DNA from: Diploscapter coronatus
Lineage: Eukaryota > Nematoda > Chromadorea > Rhabditida > Rhabditidae
Direction of reading: 5' to 3'
Assembly: GCA_964036155.1 (NCBI GenBank)
Contig: OZ038422.1
Coordinates: 23,769,201-23,833,200, forward strand
DNA length: 64,000 nucleotides
The notes beneath the pieces were generated by a model. The model did no database searches, was not told where the DNA came from, and worked only from the letters and a program-made list of their open reading frames with translations. A program made the translations under genes and the position numbers. This document shows, piece after piece, positions 11,162-23,100 of this stretch (its first letter is position 1; each line of letters opens with the position of its first letter).

Positions 11162-12055
11162 ATAATTGAAAAATCTCATTCAGAACTGTCATGTTGGGTC
11201 CGGGCCCAATAAATTTTTTTCTCTTAAGGAATATTTTTAATATCTTTTATATACTGTTTAAATTCGTGGTTTTATCAAAATATTAATTGTTCATAACGTT
11301 ATGATAAAACAACATGAATATTTATTTATAAAATTGATAATTATTAAATACGCATTAAATAAAGTAGCAATCAAATAATTGAAGTAATCATTTGGAGTAA
11401 AGGTTTTTGAGTGATAAATTGATAAAGGAAATCAGACATGTCATTTCAAGGAATTTTTGAGGCTTAGGCCTGACCTGAGCCTGAACGATTACTAAGGCCC
11501 CGGGCCTGGGCCGGGTCTGCAGACCTGTTAGGCCTGAACTTTAAAAAGACAAGTAAGTTCTTTCGAAAAATTGCTTGATAACAAAATGTTATCTATATTA
11601 AGATTAAATAAAACAAAAATCTAAATTCATTATAAATTTAAAAGCAAAAAATAAACTATTTGGAAACCTGAAAATGCAAGACATTTTAAATGTAAAGGAT
11701 ATTAAGACAGAGTCTGAGAAAATCGGCTCTCTATAGAGGGGGATGACCAATGACAAAAGTTTTATTTTTCCGAGGTTTTTAGTGTTAACTAACTATATTC
11801 GACCTGGAGAACACGATTTTGGGGCTTTTTCCCGGAGTTTTCAAGTCCAGGTTCGGGTACCGGGGTCTGGGGGTCAAATTTCAAATTCGAATGCTAATTT
11901 TGGCATTTCTAAATGAAATCAAAAATAATGCCTTAAATGGGAAATTAGCTTACATTTCGAAGAGCCATCTAGAAGACTTGCGTTCCAAAGAGTGAGAAAA
12001 TGGTATCGTCATTTTCGAAGTTTCTTTGTCATTACCTCGAACAATCGACTTGAAA
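11162..12055. other. Intergenic stretch with poly(A) signal and GC-rich segment
   Basis: An AATAAA at about 11209 follows the vWA/CUB stop by some 45 nt and is its likely poly(A) signal. A GC-rich segment at about 11455-11545 with nested GGCCCGGGCC-like palindromes stands out from AT-rich DNA; it looks like a repeat fragment. I see no gene. Confidence 0.5.
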
Positions 12056-13597
12056 ATGCTCGCATTGGGCGCTGGACTTATCGGGCCCGTCTCCATTCTC
12101 GTCACCATCGCCAAATGTAGCAAGAAGCGCAGAACTGTGAGATCTGCAAAAATGTCACCTGCAAAGCAACAAGACTTGTGATCCCCATTCACTCCACATC
12201 CCACCCCTTTACAATCTACGTCAAGTTCTTGCACGAAAGTTTCTGAATTTATACAATAACGGTGTTGATGGGTGAGTGAAGATCACAGACTGTCAGCGCC
12301 ATGACAAAAATGCCCAGAAAGGCCATATTACCTAGAGATAAATTCGAAGAAAACGGCAATCGACATACAAAATGAGCCAAGTTTTCAGGTGCGCCCCGAC
12401 AACGCGAAGAGTACTAAGGGCAGCGACTCCAAACACGCGCCCGGTTCAGCATCGGCTCATCGTTCCGTCAAATCGAAGAAGTCGGCCCAGTCGCGCAGCA
12501 ATTCCGAGAAATCCAAGGACTCCGAGAAAGATTGCAAGGGCAAGATCGCTGGTGGATTCATGAGAACTGCTAGGTTAGATGTGATAAGGGTGTAGAGCGA
12601 TTTATAGAAGCAGTTGCTAGATTGTAACAAAGATCAGCAGAGAGTCTTCTATTGTTTCTGCCACAAGTTAGCACATATGTCTGATGGAGAAATTAGTTCA
12701 AAATTACCGATTATGACGGGAAAACTGGATTTCATTGTGATTTTTAGGAGCAGCCTCTTCGGAAAGAGCGAGTCGTCGAAATCCGGCAGCAGGAACAGGC
12801 CCAAGACGCTCGAGAACAAATCGTATGTTTGGAGGGAAAATCTAATTCTCAAAAGTTGATCTTTATCTAAAATCTCGAAATTTGCAGTGCTTCAGCCGCT
12901 CTGTCGAGGTCTGTCCGCCCTAGCTCCAAGAGAGTTTCTATGGTGCGCGCTGTCGACGTGAAGCTCACTCCGACCGAACTCAACTACAAGCCTACTGGCG
13001 GTCTCAAGGAAATCCAGATAGCCAACGACTCGGCCGAGAAGAGGGCTTTCAAGGTACAAGAGAATAAAAAGTGGTTGCAACTTTGATAATCAGTACCTGT
13101 CACATAGTGTCTTTCAAAAATTAATCAGAGCTATATCTATGATCAATATTTTCCAGAGAATGAATAAGTTTTACAGGTGAAGTGCTCGGACAACCTTGTC
13201 TATCGCATCTCGCCCGTCTACGGCCTGATCGAGCCTGGCAAGAGCGTCAGAGTCGACGTCTTGAGGTATCGTGCAAAAAATCGATCGATCAATAGAATGG
13301 AATAAAACTTAACGCTGTTTGCAGACAGAACGGTGGCATGAAAATGGACAAACTCGTGATCGTGACGGCCAAGGCAACCAGCAACGATGCCAACCCGAAG
13401 GCCTGCTTCGAACGCAGCTCCGCCGAAAGCAAGCAGATGGAAATGATGGTTAGTTTGAGGTTGTTCGCGAGCTTTCTTCTGTGCTCTCGGCAAATGCGTT
13501 GAAAAGTGTGCATAAGATTGCAGAAATTTAATGCCGTATAGTTTTCAGAGGTCAACTCTTCTATTTCCAGGTACTGCCACTCGTTGTTCAGGAGTAA
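12056..13597 (+). CDS. MSP-domain protein with N-terminal membrane segment
   Basis: Seven exons: 12056-12136, 12389-12573, 12748-12822, 12888-13053, 13177-13265, 13325-13448 and 13571-13597, encoding 248 residues with consistent phase. Residues 1-20 (MLALGAGLIGPVSILVTIAK) form a hydrophobic segment followed by CSKKRR, fitting a signal anchor with a basic stop-transfer. Residues about 30-120 are Ser/Lys-rich and disordered. The C-terminal 115 residues are a major sperm protein domain (VKLTPTELNYKPTGG, EIQIANDSAEKRAFKVKCS, YGLIEPGKSVRVDVLR, MMVLPLVVQE). MSP-domain proteins are nematode sperm cytoskeletal or signalling proteins and VAP-like membrane tethers; the short domain resembles sperm-specific families. 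The membrane segment at the N-terminus, not the C-terminus as in VAP, is unusual. Tissue expression is inferred only. Confidence 0.82.
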
Positions 13598-14434
13598 CTC
13601 ATTCCGTCCACTTCATCTACTCAGACGCACCTCTCTTCTCGTGCCTGCACTCCTCTTCAAGACCCCGTCTCTTCTATTCACCCTTCTCACAGCCATGCGC
13701 ACACTTGCACGCACACCCGTTTGCACCCGAGCTCGTTCATGCCCTTCCCATTTCTCATTGTCTCTCGCTGGTCCCACAAACACCGAATTTTGATGATAAA
13801 GAGGCCAAAATCGTTGTGTTGCAAATTCTTTGGTGTAGAAATTATGTAAATTTTGTTGCCCGAAAGCCGTACCTTCCTGTATTTGTCGGTGAAAATTCGT
13901 TGTTCAAAAATCATGGAATCAAATTAGTGAAGATCAGCTTAAAGAAAAGTTCATGCTCCATCATGATGCTATCTAGAGAATTGTTCGGGACCAAAAATTA
14001 GAAAGCCAATGCACCAAATCCACTATTCTTCACTTTACGTCTTGAGGGAAAAATCTTGCACATCGAATTGGATTTTCCTTTGTTTCTTGGCTCAAAATAG
14101 ATTGATGCACAAAATGGCCGTGGTTATTACTAAATGGTCAGAGTCTGAGTGTAGGATCTCTGTAGACGAAAATGGTTGCGTATTTGCACAGCACCGTCGT
14201 CTGTCTGGAGTCACGTTACGTATCATTTTTTTTTTTTTAAATAAATGACCATGCTTTTTTTCGAAATGACCATTTTTTCCAATCAGTCGTATTTTTCTCG
14301 ATTTGCTTGGATATTAGTGCGCACAAGCATACATCTACAGCGATAATTCCAAGCTGCACAAACAATATGCAAGCGGAGCCCGAAATACACAGGGCAAACA
14401 AATTCGACATCGAGAAAATCCCCCGGACAAATCG
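13598..14434. other. Intergenic region between the MSP and Fn-I-like genes
   Basis: Contains a pyrimidine-rich stretch just past the MSP stop (about 13600-13760) and a poly-T/AATAAA patch near 14228-14243. Open frames here lack splice context or family resemblance. No gene supported. Confidence 0.45.
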
Positions 14435-14442
14435 TATAAAAG
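14435..14442 (+). promoter_or_regulatory. Candidate TATA box
   Basis: TATAAAAG lies 35 nt upstream of the ATG of the Fn-I-like gene, in GTATAAAAGCC. This would leave a very short 5' leader. The motif match is exact; activity is inferred. Confidence 0.45.
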
Positions 14443-14476
14443 CCATATTCCAGCGAATATCTCCTGTAAATCAGCT

Positions 14477-16715
14477 ATGTTCGAAATGTATCTAATTCGG
14501 TCGTTAGTTTCGATTGTCCTGTTGAATTTCGTCGAACCCCTAGCGGTATTCGATAAGAACTACACAAAACCTTATGTGCTGAAGAAATCCTGGGTCCAGA
14601 ACTTCATCAAATTCCAGTATATCTTTGAGGGCAAGCAGAGGAAGGCGAAAATCGTGCCGTTAGGTAAATTGTGGATGATTTTAAAAATTCTAAATGATAG
14701 ATAGAATAATGGAGTTCGAGGATAAAGATAGGGTAGGGTAGAGTAGCGAAAATGAGAAAAATTGCCTAACAAAATGTGTGTTGTAATTCTTTCCATTTTG
14801 TGAAGTCAAAGTCACATTTTTGTGCCTTTTATTTTCTACATTTGCTACTTTAGGATGTGTTCCTTCAAATACGGAAAATGGCAAAGTTTTGGACATCGGT
14901 GAACGTTTCCACGGACACGATTTCATCTTCAGCTGCGAGCAGGGAGAGGACGGCGTCCTTAACTATGAAGCTGTCGGTAGGTTTTTTTTTTTTTTATATA
15001 AATGATGTACGGTTACCCTTAACATTGAAATTCTAAAACTAGCATCAAATATACGAAGCAATCCGAAACATTTCGAAATAATTCAGCCTGCGTTGACGCA
15101 TTTGGCGTTGAAATGCATCCAGGCGAAACGCGCCGGCTGTCAAACGGAACCGTCGTTTTGCACTGTAACATATTCGGAGGAGCTCTGAAGAAGGTCGTCG
15201 AACGAAGTAAACTGAACTTTTCTCCTCCGAATTTTTTATACTTCATAGTTTAGCTGCTGGATGCTACTACAACGAGACTATCTACGGAGAAGAAGTAACC
15301 TGGGTTGAGCCATTGTCTACTGAAGTGGGATTTTTTTTAAAGATATTGGGTGATTTCTGACAATTGTAGGTTTTCCATCGCCGAAGAAACACTGGAGTAA
15401 ATAAGATGAGGATGTACAGCGATAAGGGAGAAGATAAGCTATCCGCTGAAGGCGACAACGTGAGCGCGCTGATGACCGGCAAACTCATGCAGTGCTTCAG
15501 ACCACACTATTCGTACTATGAGAGTCATGTTATAGGTTAGCATCAGAGTCGAGTTTTCTGTTACTGTTTTTCATCAAAATCTGACCTTGTCTCTCGTTTT
15601 CCTAGTTTTTCATTCGCTCTCTCACTTCCCAACGTTCTTTCGTTTACCTGCTAAATTATTGAATCGGCGAAAGTCGTAGCCGTTAACCAAATTGTATTCC
15701 TAAATTCGGTGTCTGCCACTGCGTTACAGTCGCTTTACTCTGCTCGCCAACTAGAGATAGATATTTCGAGGGAAAGAGGAACGAGAGGTCGTTTGAAAGT
15801 AAGAAAGTGAATGAAAAGTTAGGAAAATGAGAGCTAGATTTGGGTGAAAAATGGTATAGAAAGAGCAGCTGAATATCAATGCTGAACTTGAAATAATAAC
15901 AGAAAAAGAGTAAACGATCCCTCTTCTAACTTGTTATTTCTTCGAATAGGCAAGAAATGACGTTGAAAGAACTATGAATTACGATTGGGTACTTTATGCT
16001 TCTGAATTTTAGGGTGCGTCATCGGTCGCCTCGGCCTTCTTATCGATCAGTACGCTGAAGTCGACGACGGAAGTTACGTGAAGTGCATTGAGTCGGAACT
16101 TGGATTTGTACAACTCCAAACGGCGAAATTCGACGGTTAGCTTAGATATCAAAATAACTCTTCACGAATAACATGAGAAGCGCGATAATGCACGTGTGGA
16201 ATAAGTAAGACGCTTCTGAAAATGCGATTTAGTTTAATTTTTGTGACAAGCAATCCAAATTTGATGAAGATCAGCTTTCAATGACAGCCAAATTTTAGAT
16301 CTCGCCTGTCAGATGGATAACCAAACATTCCCGCATCGAAAAGAATGGGAAGATCAAACTAAGGCATCAGTTTTCACATGCAGTTATGGGCACATCCAAA
16401 AGAATGGTAAAAAGTTGCATAATTATGCCAATCATACTAATTATATCGTTATTACAGAGTGCCTATTGGACAAGCAACGAGTGCCGATAGGAATGGAGTT
16501 GAAAATAGACAATGGCTGCGTATTCCTGTGCCATCCTCAAGTAAAATAATTAGCATAATTATCGTCAACTGGAGTAATTATAGCAATTATGTTAATTTTA
16601 GGCTAACGTGTACATTTGTGAGGATAAATTGGGCGATTTCAAGATAATCACCGACGAAGTTGAAGACAGCGGTACGAAGCAAGCCAGACCATCGATTAAT
16701 CTATGGAAACTTTGA
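14477..16715 (+). CDS. Secreted protein with repeated MIG-18-type fibronectin-I-like modules
   Basis: Nine exons: 14477-14663, 14854-14976, 15087-15206, 15254-15303, 15370-15535, 16013-16135, 16299-16406, 16458-16540 and 16602-16715; 357 residues. A signal peptide covers about residues 1-23 (MYLIRSLVSIVLLNFVEPLA). Then six short Cys-containing modules follow, starting at GCVPSNTENG, ACVDAFGVEMHPGE, GCYYNETIYGEEVTW, GCVIGRLG, ACQMDNQTFP and ECLLDKQRVPIG, each with a second or paired Cys about 20-30 residues later. Most module borders coincide with phase-1 introns, as in exon-shuffled extracellular modules. The pattern resembles the MIG-18-like Fn-I domain of nematode extracellular matrix proteins. 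Function in matrix or cell migration is inferred. A poly(A) signal AATAAA is present at about 16883. Confidence 0.7.
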
Positions 16716-17190
16716 TCGAATATTTTTACTGATCTTCACTAGCAATTAGGGAAATATGAAATTCTGAAATAGTGGCCCCCTCTTTAGAATGTTATTTTTT
16801 GAAAACTATTTCATGAATTTCGTAATTCTCAGATCGCGTTATTTGTCTATAAATACCTGATTATTATGTGCCAATTCTACAAAAATAAAGTCAAAAGCCG
16901 TATTTTTAAATTCTTTTGTTACTTTGTGAAGAGAATTTGTCGCGATACAATAGCCGCTGATTTTGTGGCTAAAGACGGGGGGATGAGCTCAATCAATCGG
17001 GAGAAGACCCGTAGTAGGGCGGAAAGGAATGACGATTGCGAGTGAAGGTCCGAACAGATCGAAAATGGAGGATGAAGGATGCTGAAAAGTGAGCATCGAT
17101 AGATTGTCAATCATGTGCATTAGGGCAAATATTCATGGCCAGAAATTGTTATAAAATGTGATTCTACCTTTGAAACTAATTATCTACCTG
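16716..17190. other. Convergent 3' intergenic region
   Basis: Separates the plus-strand Fn-I-like gene from the 3' end of the minus-strand kinase. Contains an AATAAA at about 16883 for the plus-strand gene. Nothing else supported. Confidence 0.5.
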
Positions 17191-20100
17191 CTAGATGTAG
17201 TAGACGGAACAACTGTTCTGCGCCTGACGCCGCTTGTCGCAGATCTCCTGATACGCCTGGAGTAGAGAATTTAGTGAAGATCAGATTTAATTCGAACTTT
17301 TGTCGAATTAGACGATAACTTATCTTTACCCTGTAAGAAACTAGGTTTCTAATTTGCCATAAAGCTTTGATTTGCATGGAGCATGAATATTTTTCAGTCG
17401 ATTATGGGTTTTGTTATGTTTCGTACATTTCTACATGCTCACAAGTGTAAAAATCTTATTCCCATTTGTTTTATGATTGTAAATAGTTTTTTCTGACTTG
17501 TTTAGCGATAGCCTCATCGGCGGGTGACTGCCTAAAGTGATTGGCGACGTAGTCGGACATGGGGTTGTTGTCGGACTGCTCATCGCTCGCAATCCTCTGC
17601 CAGTCCAGCAGAGTGTTACACGTGTATCCGCGACACGACAATTCGTTCGTCTCAAAATAATATTCTTAAGAGGCATTCTTTGTAAGAATCGAACATAGCC
17701 TGACACAGGTATGAAAAGTTCTCGAAACCCAAAAGAGCAATATGGTTGGATACCCCTATGGGCCCTATTCATAAACTTTTCAGTAGGAGCGATTTTATTG
17801 CAAAATATAGATGTTGTGGAAACCCATCGTTTGGCCTTGGGGCTCCTTCCAGCCTCAAACAAGTGGTTGACTTCTCAAAATCTATATATTTTTAGAAAGT
17901 ACATTCCATGGCTATGTTCATCTTTTTTTTTCATTTTTTTTTCATTTTTTTGAAAATATTTTGTAGCAAGAAAAGTTCTCTTTGTACCTCCTGTTTAAAG
18001 TCAAATCGCAAAAATCACTAACTTTGACCTTCACTCAGCCTCGCTCACTTTTGAGGACAGAGCCTAGTCTCCCCATTTTATGATTACTCTGACAAATTTT
18101 ACGTCATTTTTACGGCACTTTGGAAGCGCTTCAGAGGCTCTTTTAAAGCACCGTGACAGTGACGCAAACAAATAAAAAAAACGTGACATACTATTTCGTT
18201 TTCTCTAGAGTAAACCCGTCACGGAGAACTTTTTATTTTTGAATAATTATAACGATACAAGGGGCGTATCTTACCTTCGTTAAAAGGGGGAATAATGTGT
18301 TAAGGTCTTCTTAAACTCTGCCCACACACCCAATTTTCACCTGCATAGTACTTTAGAAAGCAAAAATGAAGTATTGCCTTTAAAGTTTAAACTGCTATAC
18401 CCCGAAAAGATTTTCGAAAATCTTTTGTAGAAAAGTTTTCTTTGTATCTCCTGTTTACAATCAAATCGCAAAACACCCAACTTTGACCCCCACCTAGCCC
18501 CGCCCACTTTAAGAGGCGGGGTCTGGTCTTCCCATCTTGTGATTAGGGTCCAAGGGGTATCCACCATATAAGTTTGGTTCGGATCCGAGACGCTTTTGCA
18601 GTTGTCCGGCCTTTGTTCAGGCTACTCAAAGAATGCGTCTTAAATAAAGATCAGAAATTTATAACTTTCACTCTTCAATTTGGCCCGCCTTTCAAGTGTA
18701 CATTGCCGTTGATATAGAGATTTTTTATACACACATCCTCACATAAGCACCTGTATCAAAATATGAAATATTCTCATTATTGAAAAACTTATTATTTTTT
18801 GCCTGGGTACACATTTTACCTAGTCGCATGATTTACTGAAATGTAAATGTCGCGATGCGTTGCCATGATATCTTGTGCATTACAATTCATGTTATTATAT
18901 TTGAGACAAATTAATGAGGAAAAAACAATTATTTACTTTCATACTGTGCCAGGTGAAAGATATTTTTGCACAAAAACTTGGCCATGAAAAGTGAAACAAA
19001 GCTTTAGTCTCGCATATAAAAAGCCATAAATTCTGACTTATTACACACAGCCCATCGAGATACCTCAAAATTTTCTGAATTACTTTATCAAAACCGCCCT
19101 ACGATGCGAAATTTGTACACTTATTATAGAATTTTCATTACTGAATTTGGAGATGAATTTACAATAATTACGCTGATTATTTTCCTATTTTTCGCAATGC
19201 CTCTAATAATTTCTATGTGGAAGACCAGATTGAACGACTCAAAAGTAATTTGAATATTTTAATAAATGAAAAAAATCATCATTATGCCAATACTTTAACG
19301 ATAATATTAAACAACTTTCTAACTCTCAATAAGTAGCAATGACTAATTAACTAATAATGTGATTTTTAGAAGGCCTATTTTCCAGTCATGAAGCATTTGA
19401 TTTTTCTCTCTATTACAATATTTTTTGTTCGAACATTAAGCTTTGCAGTTGATAAAATATGTATAGAGAACCAAGTTAATTACAAACTTGATTATAACCG
19501 TTGGGAAGGAGGTAAAAGTCGAATTTAAATTTCATAACAAAATACCGTTTTATTTGTTTAATTTCATAGCTATTAATTCGAGATATTTGACTCATAGAAA
19601 AAGAACCATCCTTTTTAAGAAATAGTATGGGGAGGCAAGAGAAGAAAAGAAAAAAGCCGGTGTCTTTTTCTAGGAGCCGAGATATTTTAAAATTATTATA
19701 GCTGAAATTGATGTGTTAAGGCTTTTGCAGTTGGGCACAGCGTGTCAACGTCTATTTACTGTTTGCTCAAATTCTTCCCAGACTTGGGGAGGCCCTTACT
19801 TACTTTATCGTTATATTGGCCCTTCAAAGACTTGGACATATTAAAAAGATTCCCATACTAGTTAAAATATTCACAAAGTAAGTATTTATTCTTTAATCAC
19901 AGAGAAAAGTTCACGCGTTCCTCCCGCATTTGTCCCGCATTCGCATTCCTCCCGCATTCGTCCCGAGTCGGCTCCGCTGCGGGTCCTACTCCGGACGAAT
20001 GCGGGAGGAATGCGTGAACTTTTCTCTGTGATGGTGCTGATTCTGATTAGCTTATCACCTAAAATATTTTCATTTAACACCGCAAGAATCGATATTCTGT

Positions 20101-23100
20101 GCATGTTTTAATCATAAATGGTTATGATAGTAGTAATAATTAGATATAATAATTTAGACGGCCATTGAAAATTGCGATATATTCCGTATATTTATTTATA
20201 TGCATAATATTATTCATATACTATAAAATGCGCTATACCTGGTCATTAGAGGATAAAACATTTTCTTCTTTGAAAACTCCAAAGGAAAAACTTGATTTCA
20301 TTGATGGATTAATTATTAGTAACATATTTCAAATAGTAAGATGAATCCTTTATTATATTTTATTATCATAAATTTAGAGTTTCATCATTATAGTAAAAGT
20401 GTCTTTCATTATAGCGACAATTGCATATATCCTTTTAACAATGCAGCTAAAAAAATTAAAATCAATTGCATCGGACAACATGGCTTCCGTCAATCAGATC
20501 ATCTATCAGATTCTCCCGCATTCGATAATTTATCTGGTATACATTAAATAATTTTAATTCTAATCTAATGCATGACATAGAATGAAGAAATTCATATTTT
20601 AATATCATTGAAAATTTAGAATAATATCGGTTTTTAAACTAAATTCTCTACAGTTTCGGAATATTTGAAATATTAACATTTTAATCACAGATATTCCTTA
20701 CCATTAAAATAGAATCAGCCATAGTTGACTATTACTTTATATCTGATATAATAGAAGAAAATAAAAACGATGGCGTTCATGCTGATAGAGCCACATTTAT
20801 ATTTGGTTGGGCATTAATATGCGCCAAATATTTCAATGATTCTCAGGTATAAATGTATTATAACAATATAAATGAAGCTTACAATATGAAATCATATTAA
20901 AATTTACTTCAATTAATTTAGAGTGAAGAAGCGTCCTTAGTCGCATTAACGACGATATTTTCTCTTTGGATAGGAAGCCACGAGAGGAGAAAGCACATAT
21001 TCTCGATGATGAAGGCTCCTCTCAAGAGAAAACGAACTATATTCAAGAAAAGCAATACACGAGTACTCAATATTTCATATGTTGCCGTTTGATTTCAAAT
21101 TTATTTGTGCGATACTCATTTTAGTGGTTTTGTATTAATTTTGAAGATTTATTGTGATGTTTAATCAGAAATTTATTAGTTGAAATAAATTAATCTTCAC
21201 GGAATATCATAGAATCTATTGTTTAAATGAGCATTTTTATTCACTTTCACTAGTGTGGTGTAAACAATTCAACGACAGTGCTTAAGAGTGAATTTTAGTA
21301 TTATTCAAAGTGATGCGGAACAGGGGTTCGCCGATTTGGCTAATTTTGAAAATTATTGATCGTAGCAGGTGGTCGTAGTTACATCATTTGTAGAGTTTTT
21401 CATGGACTATCTGATGCAAAAAATCCCATTTGAATTGGTTCATAAATAAGAAAGTTATGAATTTTTTCCGAAATGAAGTCGGTCAAAATTTTAAGCTGCA
21501 ATAATCGATTTAAAAAAAAACCGTTATCGCCATGAGAATCAGCGTGAAAAACAACAACATATGTGAAAATCAGCTCGATTTGAGGACCTCTGCTTATACC
21601 GACTTTGGTACTTACTGACACATTCACTCTTAAGCGTGCTTTTGTGCTTAGAGCTTGCACTCTCTAATTTTGCTTCTGAATTTCCAAGATTATTCATCTA
21701 TCTGTTGAATTCGAATTTCTACGATTTTGTTTAGGAAACATTGGCACTTTTCTTTTTCTTTCTCCTTTCTCAATCCCTTTCGCCGACTTGCAAACCTTAT
21801 CGCAAAACTGGCAGCTGCACCGAAAGCACGTTGTTTTTGTATTCACTCTGCATCTTTTCCCTTGCTATTTCGATGATGAATCAAAACATTTGACATTTGT
21901 TTATCTCTTTCTTTCGAATATCGTCCATCTTTGCCATTATCTCGTATGCAAATCGTGCAAAACAACCATTCTCCATCACCTATTCTCGAATCTGATTAGA
22001 CGAGCTTTGTCTTTGTTTATAATTCCTGTCTTGACAAATATCAAGATTTACTTCTCATTTTTAATGCAATTTTGTTTTTATATAAAATGATTAATTCATG
22101 CTTCCTCTCTTTCTATTGAATTAAACAGAAAATGTTGATTCTATTCTCTTCACTGGCAAAATAAATTTCTAAGACATATCACCTGATATTGATTATTTCA
22201 AAGTCAAATCGAAGATAAATTACACCTAACTATCTTCCGAACAATTCTGCATCTTTTCACGCACTATTTCGCGGTCCAATTTTTCTTTGCCAGATAAAAA
22301 TTGCACTCTTGCCATTTGTTTATCTCTTTCTTTCGAAAACCGCCAATCTGTGCTATTCTCTTTTTCAAATCGTTTGAAAAAAATCGCTTTCCATCAATAC
22401 TTCTCAACATTTTATTCTTTTAAATTTCAGATATCGTATCTCGACTCGACTGTTCGTCTAAATCGAACATTATTAATGGCTTAAATTCGTCAATTTATCT
22501 AAGTTCAAACTATAATTATTATTCAATAGATATTTCATATAAGAAGGTAAAAAACCTAGACTGTCTCAAATGCATTTCCATATCTGAAATACTGTTATTC
22601 TAAAAATATATTATGAAAATTCGAAAACCTTACCGCATTTTAAAATTCACCAGTTTTTTCTTGTTTTCTATGCTTTTTGATTTGATGTTTACTGTATTTT
22701 ACACAGATATTTTCAAAATTACTAAAAACGTTGATTTAGGTAGATGGAGCCGATGATACGCGTCTGATTGTCTCCACTATTCTGAATATGGAACCTAGAC
22801 CCATTCTCAAATTCCATCTCGTCGATTCCAACGTTCCTATTAGGAATTTGGCGACGGAAGGAATTGAAATCAGTGATGAAGAATTTTTCAAACTTGAAAT
22901 TGGTAAGTCTATTTTTACCTTTATTTTAATGAAAAACTAAAATAGTAAATATTTATGTTAATAGTTCGATTTTGAGATGGTAGTCATGTATAGACGAAGA
23001 TGGATTCGTGGTCAAATTTGAATTTAATTAAGAGGTCAATCGGATATTTACGACCAAAGCCGATGCCTTCCGTAATTTGGACAGATTTCTGACATATTTG

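Noticed and set aside
17431..17862. Minus-strand 143-codon open frame
   Set aside because: It overlaps kinase exon 8 in a different frame and continues into repeat sequence; the kinase frame is supported by family alignment and phase.
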